NCBI GenBank assembly: GCA_027307335.1
Contig: DAHUXD010000003.1
Span: 167,740-231,739, forward strand
Direction: 5' to 3'
DNA: 64,000 bases
Source of the DNA: Acidobacteriota bacterium
Lineage (GTDB): Bacteria > Acidobacteriota > Thermoanaerobaculia > UBA5066 > Gp7-AA6
Positions 1 through 8,321 of this stretch are shown piece after piece. The notes beneath the pieces are model-generated. The model saw only the letters and a program-made list of their open reading frames with translations. It ran no database searches and was not told where the DNA came from. Position 1 is the first letter of the stretch, and the number at the start of each line of letters is the position of its first letter. The position numbers and the translations under genes were made by a program.

Positions 1-868
1 ACGTCGAGCCGGGCTCGTAGCTGTCGGCGATCGCGTGATTGCGGCGCGCGTCGGGCGCGTAGCGCGCGAAGTCGTTCGGGTCGAAGTCGGGCCACGAGGC
101 CATCGCCAGGATCTCGCCGTTCCAGGGATCGAGGACGACGACGCTGCCCGACTTCGCGCGGTGCTCGGCCATCGAGGCGGCGAGCTCGTTCTCCGCCGCG
201 AACTGGATGCCCGAGTCGATCGAGAGGACGAGCGAGGCGCCCTCCTGCGCGGGACGGCTGCTCGCGGTCTCCGCCTCGCCGTAGCGGCTCCGCCGCGCGT
301 CCGTCAGCGCGATGATCTCGCCGGGCTTGCCCCGGATCGTCTTGTCGTAGAGGTGCTCCAGTCCCGCGAGACCCGCGTCGTCGGTGCCGACGAAGCCGAG
401 CACCGCCGCGCCGAGGTGTCCCTTGGGATAGAAGCGCCGCGGCTCGGCCACGAGATGGACGCCGGCGAGCTTCAGCGCGCGGACGCGCTCGCCCGTGGCG
501 GCGTCGATCTGGCGCTTCACCCACGTGAACCCGCGCTCCGAAGTCAGCTTCTCCTGCACCTCGGGCGCCGGCATGCCGAGGAGCGGCGAGAGCGCCTGCG
601 CCGCGGCGCGCGGACTCTCGATCTCGTCGGGAATCGCGTACACCGACGCCGCCTCGACGGAGACCGCGAGCTCGCGACCCTCGCGGTCGAGGATCGAGCC
701 GCGTGAGCCCTTGATCTCGATCCGGCGCTCCTGCTGCCGCGCGGCTCGCGCGCGATACCTCGAACCCTGAGCAATCTGCACCTGCGCGAGACGGGCGACC
801 ACCACGGCGGCCCACAGCGCGAGAAACAGCATGAACAGCCGCGTGCGGCCGCGACGGACGGCGTTCAC
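1..868 (-). CDS. ftsI: Peptidoglycan transpeptidase FtsI / PBP2-3 family (N-terminal part; runs off window start)
   Basis: Minus-strand translation from GTG at 868: VNAVRRGRTRLFMLFLALWAAVVVARLAQVQIAQGSRYRARAARQQERRIEIKGSRGSILDREGRELAVSVEAASVYAIPDE...; TM segment plus 'GSRGSILDREGRELA' PBP dimerisation-domain motif; follows ftsL in a dcw cluster. Not in the ORF track because it is open at the window edge. Confidence 0.93.
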   Translation of the reverse strand, partial: MNAVRRGRTRLFMLFLALWAAVVVARLAQVQIAQGSRYRARAARQQERRIEIKGSRGSILDREGRELAVSVEAASVYAIPDEIESPRAAAQALSPLLGMPAPEVQEKLTSERGFTWVKRQIDAATGERVRALKLAGVHLVAEPRRFYPKGHLGAAVLGFVGTDDAGLAGLEHLYDKTIRGKPGEIIALTDARRSRYGEAETASSRPAQEGASLVLSIDSGIQFAAENELAASMAEHRAKSGSVVVLDPWNGEILAMASWPDFDPNDFARYAPDARRNHAIADSYEPGST

Positions 869-1269
869 GGTCTGCTCCCTCTCCCTCCGGGAGAGGGCGG
901 GGGTGAGGGGGCGTCTGCCGCCGAAGCACTCGTCGGCGCCTCGACGTACTGGATCTGCCCCGGGTGCGGCGGACGGAGTCCCTTGCGCTGCGCGAGCGAC
1001 GCGACGCGATCGGGGGCTGACGCCCGCCCGAGCTCGGCGCGGAGCCGGCGATTCTCCTCGTTCAGATCCGAAATCGTCGCCTGCCGCGCCTCACGCAGGT
1101 AGCCGACACGCACCGTCTCGATGTGGAGGGCCGCGTAGCCGAGGAGCGCGCAGGCGACCGGCAGGCCGGCGAGCACGAACGTCGCGAGCTCGCGGCCGCG
1201 GCGCCGGTCCCGCTCCCGCGTGAGGTGCAGGTTCTCGACTCGCTTGGAGTGGGCGTACAGGGCGCTCAT
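865..1269 (-). CDS. ftsL: Cell division protein FtsL-like (single TM + coiled coil)
   Basis: 134 aa between rsmH and ftsI; one TM helix then a leucine-rich coiled coil (ISDLNEENRRLRAELGR...). The C-terminus is encoded by a palindromic repeat. Stop overlaps the ftsI GTG (GTGA). Confidence 0.8.
   Translation of the reverse strand: MSALYAHSKRVENLHLTRERDRRRGRELATFVLAGLPVACALLGYAALHIETVRVGYLREARQATISDLNEENRRLRAELGRASAPDRVASLAQRKGLRPPHPGQIQYVEAPTSASAADAPSPPPSPGGRGSRP
873..911. repeat. REP-like palindromic element, copy A (CCCTCTCCC-N3-GGGAGAGGG followed by GGGGGTGAGGGGG)
   Basis: 9-bp perfect arms at 877-885 and 889-897; same arms and flank recur at 40840-40875 and 48971-49013. Confidence 0.85.
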
Positions 1270-1291
1270 GGACGGACCGTGACTCCCTGGA

Positions 1292-2215
1292 TCAGACCGC
1301 GATCTTCTCGGCGGCCCTCAAACGCGCGCTGCGCGAGCGCGGATTGCGCTGGATCTCCGCGTCGGAGGGGCGGATCGCCCGGCGGGTCAGGACCTCGAGC
1401 GCCTTGCGCGCCCCGCAGACACACGCCGGCAGGCGCGGCGGGCACAGGCAGACGCCCGATTCGCGGCGGAACGCGTCCTTGACGATCCGGTCCTCGAGCG
1501 AGTGATACGAGATGACGGCGAGGCGGCCGCCCTGCTGCATGCGGGCGACGGCCGCGGCGAGAAACCGGGCGAGCGCGACGAGCTCCTGGTTCACCTCGAT
1601 GCGGAGCGCCTGAAAGACCCGGGTCGCCGGATCGATCTTCTCGCGGCTGCCTTTCTGCTCCGCGACCACCCGCGCCAGGTGCCGGGTGGTGGTGATGGGA
1701 CCTCGAGTCCGCTCTGCCACGATTCCGCGCGCGATCTTTCCCGCCATTCGCTCCTCCCCAAATTCACGGAAAATCCGTGTCAGCTCCTCCACCGAAGCGG
1801 TCGCCACGACGTCGGCCGCGCTCCGTCCGCTCTGCCCCATCCGCATGTCGAGCGGCCCGTCGCGGCGGAACGAGAAGCCCCGCTCCGCGCGATCGAGCTG
1901 CATCGACGAGACGCCGAGGTCGGCGAGGACGCCGGCCGGCGCCGGAGAATCCGGGAGGACGGCATCGAGATCGCCGAAGTCCGCGCGGCGCAGCTCGACG
2001 CGCTCCCCGAAGCGCGCGAGGCGAACGCGAGCCGACGCGAGCGCGTCCGGATCGCGGTCGAGACCGAGGAGGTGCACGCGCGGCCCCGCGTCGAGCAGCG
2101 CCTCCGCGTGGCCTCCCGCTCCGACCGTCGCGTCGACGAAGAGGCCGCCGCGCTCCGGCGCGAGCAGGCGCACGACCTCGTCGAGGAGGACCGGAACGTG
2201 CGCGGCGTTCTCAAT
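1292..2215 (-). CDS. rsmH: 16S rRNA (cytosine(1402)-N(4))-methyltransferase RsmH
   Basis: Conserved FVDATVGAGGHAEALL SAM motif. The conserved N-terminal HVPVLLDEVVRLL lies upstream of the track start (2173), so the start is probably the ATT at 2215. Confidence 0.93.
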   Translation of the reverse strand: MENAAHVPVLLDEVVRLLAPERGGLFVDATVGAGGHAEALLDAGPRVHLLGLDRDPDALASARVRLARFGERVELRRADFGDLDAVLPDSPAPAGVLADLGVSSMQLDRAERGFSFRRDGPLDMRMGQSGRSAADVVATASVEELTRIFREFGEERMAGKIARGIVAERTRGPITTTRHLARVVAEQKGSREKIDPATRVFQALRIEVNQELVALARFLAAAVARMQQGGRLAVISYHSLEDRIVKDAFRRESGVCLCPPRLPACVCGARKALEVLTRRAIRPSDAEIQRNPRSRSARLRAAEKIAV

Positions 2216-2224
2216 CGGCCTGGC

Positions 2225-2671
2225 TCACAGGAGCAGCTTCGAGAGCTCGTCGTAGTCCTCGGGACCGAAGTCCTCGGTCGCGAGCTTCTTGGCGAGGCCG
2301 CTCCGGTCGGAGACGACGAGGTGATCGATGTTGCCGGTGACGACGACGTCCGGCGGCAGCTTCGCCGCGTCGCGCAGGATCTGCGGCACGAGCACGCGTC
2401 CCTGCCCGTCCAGGATGGAATCCTGGCCGTAGAAGTTGACGCGTTCGAGAAACTTCGTCTTCGCGCGGTGGATCGCCGGCTGCTGCGCGAGCTTCTCCTC
2501 GAGCGCCCGCCAGATCGGCATCGGATACAGAAGGAAGTTGCGCCCGTGCAGCGACGTCACGAAGAGGTCGCGACCGAAGGCTTCTTCGATCTGCTGCCGA
2601 AAGAGGTTCGGCACCTTCAGCCGGCCCTTCTCGTCGAGACGGGCCGGTGCGCTCCCACGAAAGCGATCCAT
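2225..2671 (-). CDS. mraZ: Transcriptional regulator MraZ
   Basis: FRGSAPARLDEKGRLKVPNLFRQQIEEAFGRDLFVTSLHGRNFLLYPMPIWRALEEKL... ; first gene of dcw cluster. Confidence 0.95.
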   Translation of the reverse strand: MDRFRGSAPARLDEKGRLKVPNLFRQQIEEAFGRDLFVTSLHGRNFLLYPMPIWRALEEKLAQQPAIHRAKTKFLERVNFYGQDSILDGQGRVLVPQILRDAAKLPPDVVVTGNIDHLVVSDRSGLAKKLATEDFGPEDYDELSKLLL

Positions 2672-2707
2672 CCTTCAAAAATGTCGTCCCGCCACGCGAT
2701 GCCGGGA

Positions 2708-2778
2708 CCACTTTCTCCCACTTTTGGCCAATTTTGGCCACTGGGCGGATGTTAGGAGCGCCGTGGTTTATTAGTCAA
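2708..2778 (-). promoter_or_regulatory. mraZ promoter (-35 TTGACT, 18-bp spacer, -10 TAACAT) with four 10-bp-phased MraZ boxes
   Basis: Minus strand TTGACT (2778-2773) and TAACAT (2754-2749); GTGG/TTGG/GTGG/GTGG beginning every 10 bp (2741, 2731, 2721, 2711). Confidence 0.75.
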
Positions 2779-2914
2779 GGAAAGTTATTTGCCTAAAAAA
2801 ATTAGGAGCGTAAAGGGGGCGTAACACGCGGAGAGAGAAGCGAGCGGCATACCGCCCAACCCGTTGTGCATCGCCCGCCGCGAGCCGCGAGCGGTCGCGT
2901 TTCGCGGACGTCTT

Positions 2915-3784
2915 CTACGGGGATTTCTCCCCTCCATCCCAGGACGGAACGTCTCCCTCGTGCCAGTCGCGCGTCAGGTCGAGCCACAGGGCGAGGCCGC
3001 GATAGTTGCCGAAGCGCGCGTAGCGGCGCGCGATCGCGCGCTCGACCTTCGCGCGCCCCGGGTACATCCGGCGGTACTTCATCCGCACCCACGAGTCGAC
3101 CGCGAAGAACTCGTGGCGGCCGAGAATGCGCAGCAGTCCCTCGGCCGCATAGGGGCCGAACCCGTGTTCGCCGATGATGGCCTCGCGCACGCGCTCCGCG
3201 GGCGTGTCGCCGTCTTCCCAGACGGAGAGGTCGAGGCGACCCGAGTCGACGCGGCGCGCGAAGCGCGAGAGCGCCGGAGCGCGGTAGCCGCACCGCACGC
3301 GCGAACGCAGGGTCGCGGGTCGGATCCGGGCGATGGCGGCGGGCGTCGGGAAGGCGCCCCCCTCGCCCGCCACTTCGATGAGCCGCACCACCATGCCCTG
3401 CGTCGCGGCCCAGGAGCAGTTCGTCGTGAGCAGCATCTTCACGGCGTCTTCGAAGAGCGTCGGCGCCCGCAGCATCCGGCCGCCGCCCCTCGCGAGGGCG
3501 CGTCGGAGCGCCGGCGCGTCGACGAGCCGCGCGTCGAAGGCGGCGAGATCCAGGTCGAGCGAGAAGACGCGGCGAGCGACCCGCGCGAGCGCCGCGCGTC
3601 CTCCCGGACCCGACACCTCGAGCCGTCCTCGAGCGTCGCGAAAGGTGATCGCACCGCGGGAACCGGCAATCGCGAGGACGCCGCGCCGTCGGTCGTACGA
3701 GAACGGCGGCAGGTCGTACCAGCCGTGCGAGCGCACGACCGCGTCGAAGGAGAAGCCCGGAGGCAGCGAAAGGGCGAAGCGCAA
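2915..3784 (-). CDS. HhH-GPD family DNA glycosylase (OGG/AlkA-like)
   Basis: HhH-GPD pattern '...AEGLLRILGRHEFFAVDSWVRMKYRRMY' with catalytic Asp; 289 aa; TTG start. Confidence 0.85.
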   Translation of the reverse strand: MRFALSLPPGFSFDAVVRSHGWYDLPPFSYDRRRGVLAIAGSRGAITFRDARGRLEVSGPGGRAALARVARRVFSLDLDLAAFDARLVDAPALRRALARGGGRMLRAPTLFEDAVKMLLTTNCSWAATQGMVVRLIEVAGEGGAFPTPAAIARIRPATLRSRVRCGYRAPALSRFARRVDSGRLDLSVWEDGDTPAERVREAIIGEHGFGPYAAEGLLRILGRHEFFAVDSWVRMKYRRMYPGRAKVERAIARRYARFGNYRGLALWLDLTRDWHEGDVPSWDGGEKSP

Positions 3785-3794
3785 GCGGTCCGGT

Positions 3795-4787
3795 CTAGCC
3801 GCCCGCCTTCTTCTCGTCGAGCTTCGCGAGCTCCGGCACGTAGATCTTCACGAAGGCGTCACGACGCAGCTTGTCCATGTACTCGCCGAACCGCTTCTCG
3901 TAGAGGTCGTCCTGGATCCGCTTGCGCAGGTCGTCCTTGACCTCCGTGAACGGCTTGAAGCCCGCGCCCTTGCGGTCCGTCACGCGGAAGAGGTGGACCG
4001 AGTCGGACATCAACGCGGGCGCGGGGTACTCGTCCGGCGGCGTCACGAAGATGGCGACGTCCAGCGCCTCGACGAGCTCGCCCTTCGACACCGTCCCGAG
4101 ATCGCCGCCGCGGTCCTTCGTCGAGCCCTCGGAGTCCTGCTTCGCGATCTCGGCGAACGAGACCGTGCCGCCCGCCTTCAATCCGCCGCGGATCGCCTCG
4201 ATCTTCTCGACCGCCTTCTGCCGCGCCTCGGCGTCGCCCGGCGGAAACTTCAGAACGATCTCCGCCACGTGCGCCGATTCCGGGACGGCATAGTACTGGT
4301 CCTTCTTGCGCTCGTACTCGAGCCGGAGCTGATCGTCGGTCAGCTGGAGCTGCGAGGCGACGTCGCGGCCGACGACCTTCTGCAGCGTGATCGACTGGCG
4401 CATCTGGCGTTTCAGCTCGTCGCGCGTCATCCCGGACTGGGCGAGCGCCGCATCGAACTCGGCGTCGGTGGTCAGGTTGTACTGAGCCTTGACGCGGGCG
4501 ACGGCGGCGTCCACCTCCTCGTCGGTGGCGCCGACGGACATTTCCTTGGCGCGCTCCTCGAGGAGCTTCTCCTTGATCAGGTCCTCGAGCACGTTGCGCT
4601 CGAGCTCGGCCGCATCGATCGGATGGTTCGGCGCCCTGGCGGCGATGGCGAGCCGCTTGTCGAACTCGGACTGGGTGATCAGGCGGTCGTTGACGCGCAC
4701 GACGATCTGCTCGACGAGCTCGGCGCCGAGAGCGGCGGACGCGGGCACCGCGACCGCGAGGACGATGGGGACGAACACCTTGTTCAT
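3795..4787 (-). CDS. SurA-like periplasmic peptidyl-prolyl cis-trans isomerase
   Basis: Signal peptide, SurA_N region (VRVNDRLITQSEFDKRLA), parvulin domain (AEIVLKFPPGDAEARQKAVEKIEAIR...GGDLGTVSKGELVEALD). Confidence 0.88.
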   Translation of the reverse strand: MNKVFVPIVLAVAVPASAALGAELVEQIVVRVNDRLITQSEFDKRLAIAARAPNHPIDAAELERNVLEDLIKEKLLEERAKEMSVGATDEEVDAAVARVKAQYNLTTDAEFDAALAQSGMTRDELKRQMRQSITLQKVVGRDVASQLQLTDDQLRLEYERKKDQYYAVPESAHVAEIVLKFPPGDAEARQKAVEKIEAIRGGLKAGGTVSFAEIAKQDSEGSTKDRGGDLGTVSKGELVEALDVAIFVTPPDEYPAPALMSDSVHLFRVTDRKGAGFKPFTEVKDDLRKRIQDDLYEKRFGEYMDKLRRDAFVKIYVPELAKLDEKKAGG

Positions 4788-4865
4788 CGAAGCCCTTTTA
4801 ACACCCTTTGGGGTTCAGAATTCCTGGATCCCGCCTCCGGCATCCCCGGGGGGAGGCTAGAGCCC

Positions 4866-4889
4866 GGGGTCAGGCTGAAGCCTGACCCC
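4866..4889. repeat. Perfect hairpin GGGGTCAGGCT-GA-AGCCTGACCCC in mfd-surA intergenic space
   Basis: 11-bp perfect inverted repeat with 2-nt centre; no T-tract on the transcribed (minus) side. Confidence 0.7.
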
Positions 4890-4900
4890 GCTTCTTCTTT

Positions 4901-7900
4901 TCACGCCGCGTCCCTCCGCTCGAGGGACGGCAGGAGCTCGACGAGCCCGGCGATGAGGGCGTCGCCCGCCGGGGACGGCAGCGTGAGCACTCCGTTGGGC
5001 GACAGGCTCGCCCCGGGCGTCGCGCCGACGAACTCGAGCACGCGGTCGGGATCGACGGCGGCGTCCTCCGCGAAGCGCAGGTGGACCTTCCCGGCCTGCC
5101 GGGTGATCGCGGTGACGCCGAGCCGCTCCGCCCGGCTCCGCAGGCGGGCGTACTCGACGAGGCGGCGCACGACGGGCGGCGGCTCGCCGAAGCGGTCGGC
5201 GATTTCGCGGGCGGTCTCCGCGAGCGCCGCGTCGTCGCCGGCCCGGGCGATCTTCTTGTAGACCATCATCCGCCAGTTCTCGTCCTCGATGTAGGACGGC
5301 GGAATCGCGAGGTCGACGCCGAGCGAGAGGGTGACCGCGCGCTCGGGAATCGGCTCCTCGCCCCGGATCTCCCGGATCGCCTCCTCGAGGAGCGAGAGGT
5401 ACGTCTCGAAGCCGACCGCGGCGATGTGGCCCGACTGCTCGCCGCCGAGCATGTTCCCGGACCCGCGGATCTCGAGGTCGCGCGCGGCGATGCGGAAGCC
5501 GGCGCCGAGGTCGCAGAACTCGCGGATCGACGCGAGGCGCTGCCGCGCGACGTCCGAGAGCGCGGATGTCTCGGACACGAGCAGGTACGCGTACGCCGGC
5601 TTGTCGCTCCGGCCGACGCGCCCGCGCAGCTGGTAGAGCTGGGCGAGACCGAACGTGTCCGCGCGGTCGATCAGGATCGTGTTGGCCGACGGAATGTCGA
5701 GGCCGTTCTCGACGATCGCGGTCGCCAGCAGAACGTCCGCCTCGCGCGTGACGAAGCGCAGCATCGCCTTCTCGAGCTCCGCCTCCGGCATCTGTCCGTG
5801 CGCGGTGGTGATCCGGACCGACGGAAGCAGCTCCTCGAGCGCCCGCTTCACGCGCCCGATCGACTCGACGCGGTTGTGCACGAAGAAGACCTGGCCGCCG
5901 CGGCCGATCTCGGCCTCGATCGCCTCGCGGATGATCTCGGGCTTCGAGGGCACGACCTGCGTCTCGATCGCGAGGCGGTCGCGCGGCGGCGTTTCGATGA
6001 TCGAGAGGTCGCGCAGGCCGGAGAGCGAGAGGTGGAGCGATCGGGGAATCGGCGTCGCGGACATCGCGAGCACGTCGATCGAGGCCTTCCACTCCTTCAG
6101 GCGCTCCTTCTGCGCGACGCCGAAGCGCTGCTCCTCGTCGACGATCAGGAGGCCGAGGTCGCGAAACGCGAGGTCGCGGCCGAGCATGCGGTGGGTCGCG
6201 ATCAGGATGTCCACCGTGCCCTCCGCGACGCGGGCGATGACGTCCTTCTGCTCGTTCCGCGTGCGGAAGCGCGACAGGAGCTCGATCGTCACCGGGAACG
6301 CGGCGAACCGGCGGCGAAACGTGCGGAAGTGCTGGTCCGCGAGGATCGTCGTCGGCGCGAGCACCGCGACCTGCTTGCCGTCGAGCACCGCCTTGAACGC
6401 CGCGCGCATCGCGACCTCGGTCTTGCCGTACCCGACGTCGCCGCAGAGGAGCCGGTCCATCGGCTTGGCCGACTGCATGTCGCGCTTGACGTCGGCGATC
6501 GCCTGGGCCTGGTCGGGTGTCTCGGTGTACTCGAAGGCGTCCTCGAACTCCTTCTGCCACGGCGAGTCCTTCGAGAACGCGAAGCCGTCCGCGAGGCTGC
6601 GGCGCGCGTACAGCTTCAACAGCTGATCGGTCATGTCGCGCATCGCCTTGCGCACGGACGCCTTGCGCCGCGCCCAGCCCGCGCCGCCGAGCCGGTCGAG
6701 CACGGGCTCGACGCCCTCGACGCCGGAGTACTTCTGCACGAGATCGAGCCGCTCGACCGGCAGGAGGAGAGACTTCGCCTCGGCGTATTCGATCTCCATG
6801 AACTCGCGCTCCTCGCCCTCGACCGGCACGCGCTTCAGCCCCTTGAAGCGGCCGATGCCGTAGTCGGCGTGGACCACCGCGTCGCCGAGCTTCAGGTCGC
6901 GCAGGTCGGAGAGGAACGCCTCCGAGGGCCGGCGGCGCGCCGCGGAGGAGCGGCGCTCCTCGCCGAAGATCTCCTCCTCGGAGTAGACGGCGAGGCGCGG
7001 CTCGCGCAGGCGGAACCCGGCCGAGATCTCCGCCGGCACGGCGACCACCGCGCCCGGCCGCCGCTCGGAGGACACGTGGAACCCGTACTCGACCGCGAGG
7101 CGCTTGAGGTTCTCCGCGCCGCCGGTCGGCCGGGCCGCGACGAAGACCTCCTCGCCCGATTCGAGCGCGCGCGTCAGGTCGGCCGCCGCCTCCTTCGCCC
7201 GCCCGCCGTGACCGGCGATCGCCTCCGCGGGCAGGCGCACCGCGCGCGCGCCTTCGCCATCGAGGCCGAGGCGGTCGAAGCGCAGGCACACTCCCGCGAG
7301 CGCCTCGCGGATCCGCCCCGCGCCGTGCATGAGCTCCTCGGGAGCGAACGCGTCGCGGTCCGGATCCCGGTCGGCCGCGAGCCGCTCGGCGAAGCCCGCG
7401 ACCTCCTCCTCGACCGCGGCTGGCTCGACGAGCACGACGAGGGCGCCGTCCGCGTAGTCGAGCCAGCCGGCGGGCATCGCCTCGACCGCCGGCGCGAAGA
7501 CGCTCCGCTCCGCCTCCGACGGCGGCCGCCCGATGCGCTCGGTCAGGAGGCGGCGCGCCTCCTCGGATTCCTCCGCGGCCGCGAACGGTGGCAGCGCCAC
7601 CTCCTCGAGCCGCTCGCGCGAGCGCTGCGTGTCCGGATCGAAGAGACGGAGCGACGCGATCCGATCGCCGTCGAGCTCGACGCGCACGGCGAAATCGCGG
7701 TCGGGCGGAAACACGTCGAACAGCCCGCCGCGCACCGCGAGGTCGCCGGTCTCGATCACGAGATCGCCGCGGCGATACCCCCGCCGAGTCAGCGTGGCGA
7801 CGGTCGACGACAGCGAGATCTCCGCGCCGACGGCGAGGCGGAGCACCATTCCCGAGAAGGCGGAGGGATCCGGCAGCCGCGTGAAGAGGGCCCGCGCCGG

Positions 7901-8251
7901 AAGCACCGCGGCCGGAGCGGCGCCACCCGCGAGCGCCGTCAGCAGCGCGTGCTCGTCGCGCCGCGCCTTGAGCGAAGCCGGGATCCGCTGGTACGGCGTG
8001 AGCGTCGGGGCGGGCGCGTGGAACGCCTCCCCCGCGCCGGCCGCCGCGAGGTCCTCGAGCATCCGCTCGGCGTCCTTCTCGTTGCCGACCACCGCGACCA
8101 GGGGCCGCCCGAGGTCCTCCGCCAGCGCGGCGGCGAGCAGGGCGGGCAGCGCGCCGACGCCGCCCGAGACGACGAGACGGTCCTCTCCCGTCCGGGCCTC
8201 CTCGAGGAGGCCCGCGTAGAGGGGCAGACCGCGAACGAGATCCCTGAGCAC
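4901..8251 (-). CDS. mfd: Transcription-repair coupling factor Mfd
   Basis: 1116 aa; CarD-interaction domain (KLGDAVVHADYGIGRFKGLKRV), helicase motifs (CGDVGYGKTEVAMRAAF, LLIVDEEQRFGVAQKE, ATAIVENGLDIPSANTILID). Confidence 0.98.
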   Translation of the reverse strand: MLRDLVRGLPLYAGLLEEARTGEDRLVVSGGVGALPALLAAALAEDLGRPLVAVVGNEKDAERMLEDLAAAGAGEAFHAPAPTLTPYQRIPASLKARRDEHALLTALAGGAAPAAVLPARALFTRLPDPSAFSGMVLRLAVGAEISLSSTVATLTRRGYRRGDLVIETGDLAVRGGLFDVFPPDRDFAVRVELDGDRIASLRLFDPDTQRSRERLEEVALPPFAAAEESEEARRLLTERIGRPPSEAERSVFAPAVEAMPAGWLDYADGALVVLVEPAAVEEEVAGFAERLAADRDPDRDAFAPEELMHGAGRIREALAGVCLRFDRLGLDGEGARAVRLPAEAIAGHGGRAKEAAADLTRALESGEEVFVAARPTGGAENLKRLAVEYGFHVSSERRPGAVVAVPAEISAGFRLREPRLAVYSEEEIFGEERRSSAARRRPSEAFLSDLRDLKLGDAVVHADYGIGRFKGLKRVPVEGEEREFMEIEYAEAKSLLLPVERLDLVQKYSGVEGVEPVLDRLGGAGWARRKASVRKAMRDMTDQLLKLYARRSLADGFAFSKDSPWQKEFEDAFEYTETPDQAQAIADVKRDMQSAKPMDRLLCGDVGYGKTEVAMRAAFKAVLDGKQVAVLAPTTILADQHFRTFRRRFAAFPVTIELLSRFRTRNEQKDVIARVAEGTVDILIATHRMLGRDLAFRDLGLLIVDEEQRFGVAQKERLKEWKASIDVLAMSATPIPRSLHLSLSGLRDLSIIETPPRDRLAIETQVVPSKPEIIREAIEAEIGRGGQVFFVHNRVESIGRVKRALEELLPSVRITTAHGQMPEAELEKAMLRFVTREADVLLATAIVENGLDIPSANTILIDRADTFGLAQLYQLRGRVGRSDKPAYAYLLVSETSALSDVARQRLASIREFCDLGAGFRIAARDLEIRGSGNMLGGEQSGHIAAVGFETYLSLLEEAIREIRGEEPIPERAVTLSLGVDLAIPPSYIEDENWRMMVYKKIARAGDDAALAETAREIADRFGEPPPVVRRLVEYARLRSRAERLGVTAITRQAGKVHLRFAEDAAVDPDRVLEFVGATPGASLSPNGVLTLPSPAGDALIAGLVELLPSLERRDAA

Positions 8252-8321
8252 CGAGCTTCCGGTTGTTCTGCCGCCGACACCGCGTCCGGCGGGGAGCGGG
8301 CCGGCGGCCCGCGGACGAAGC

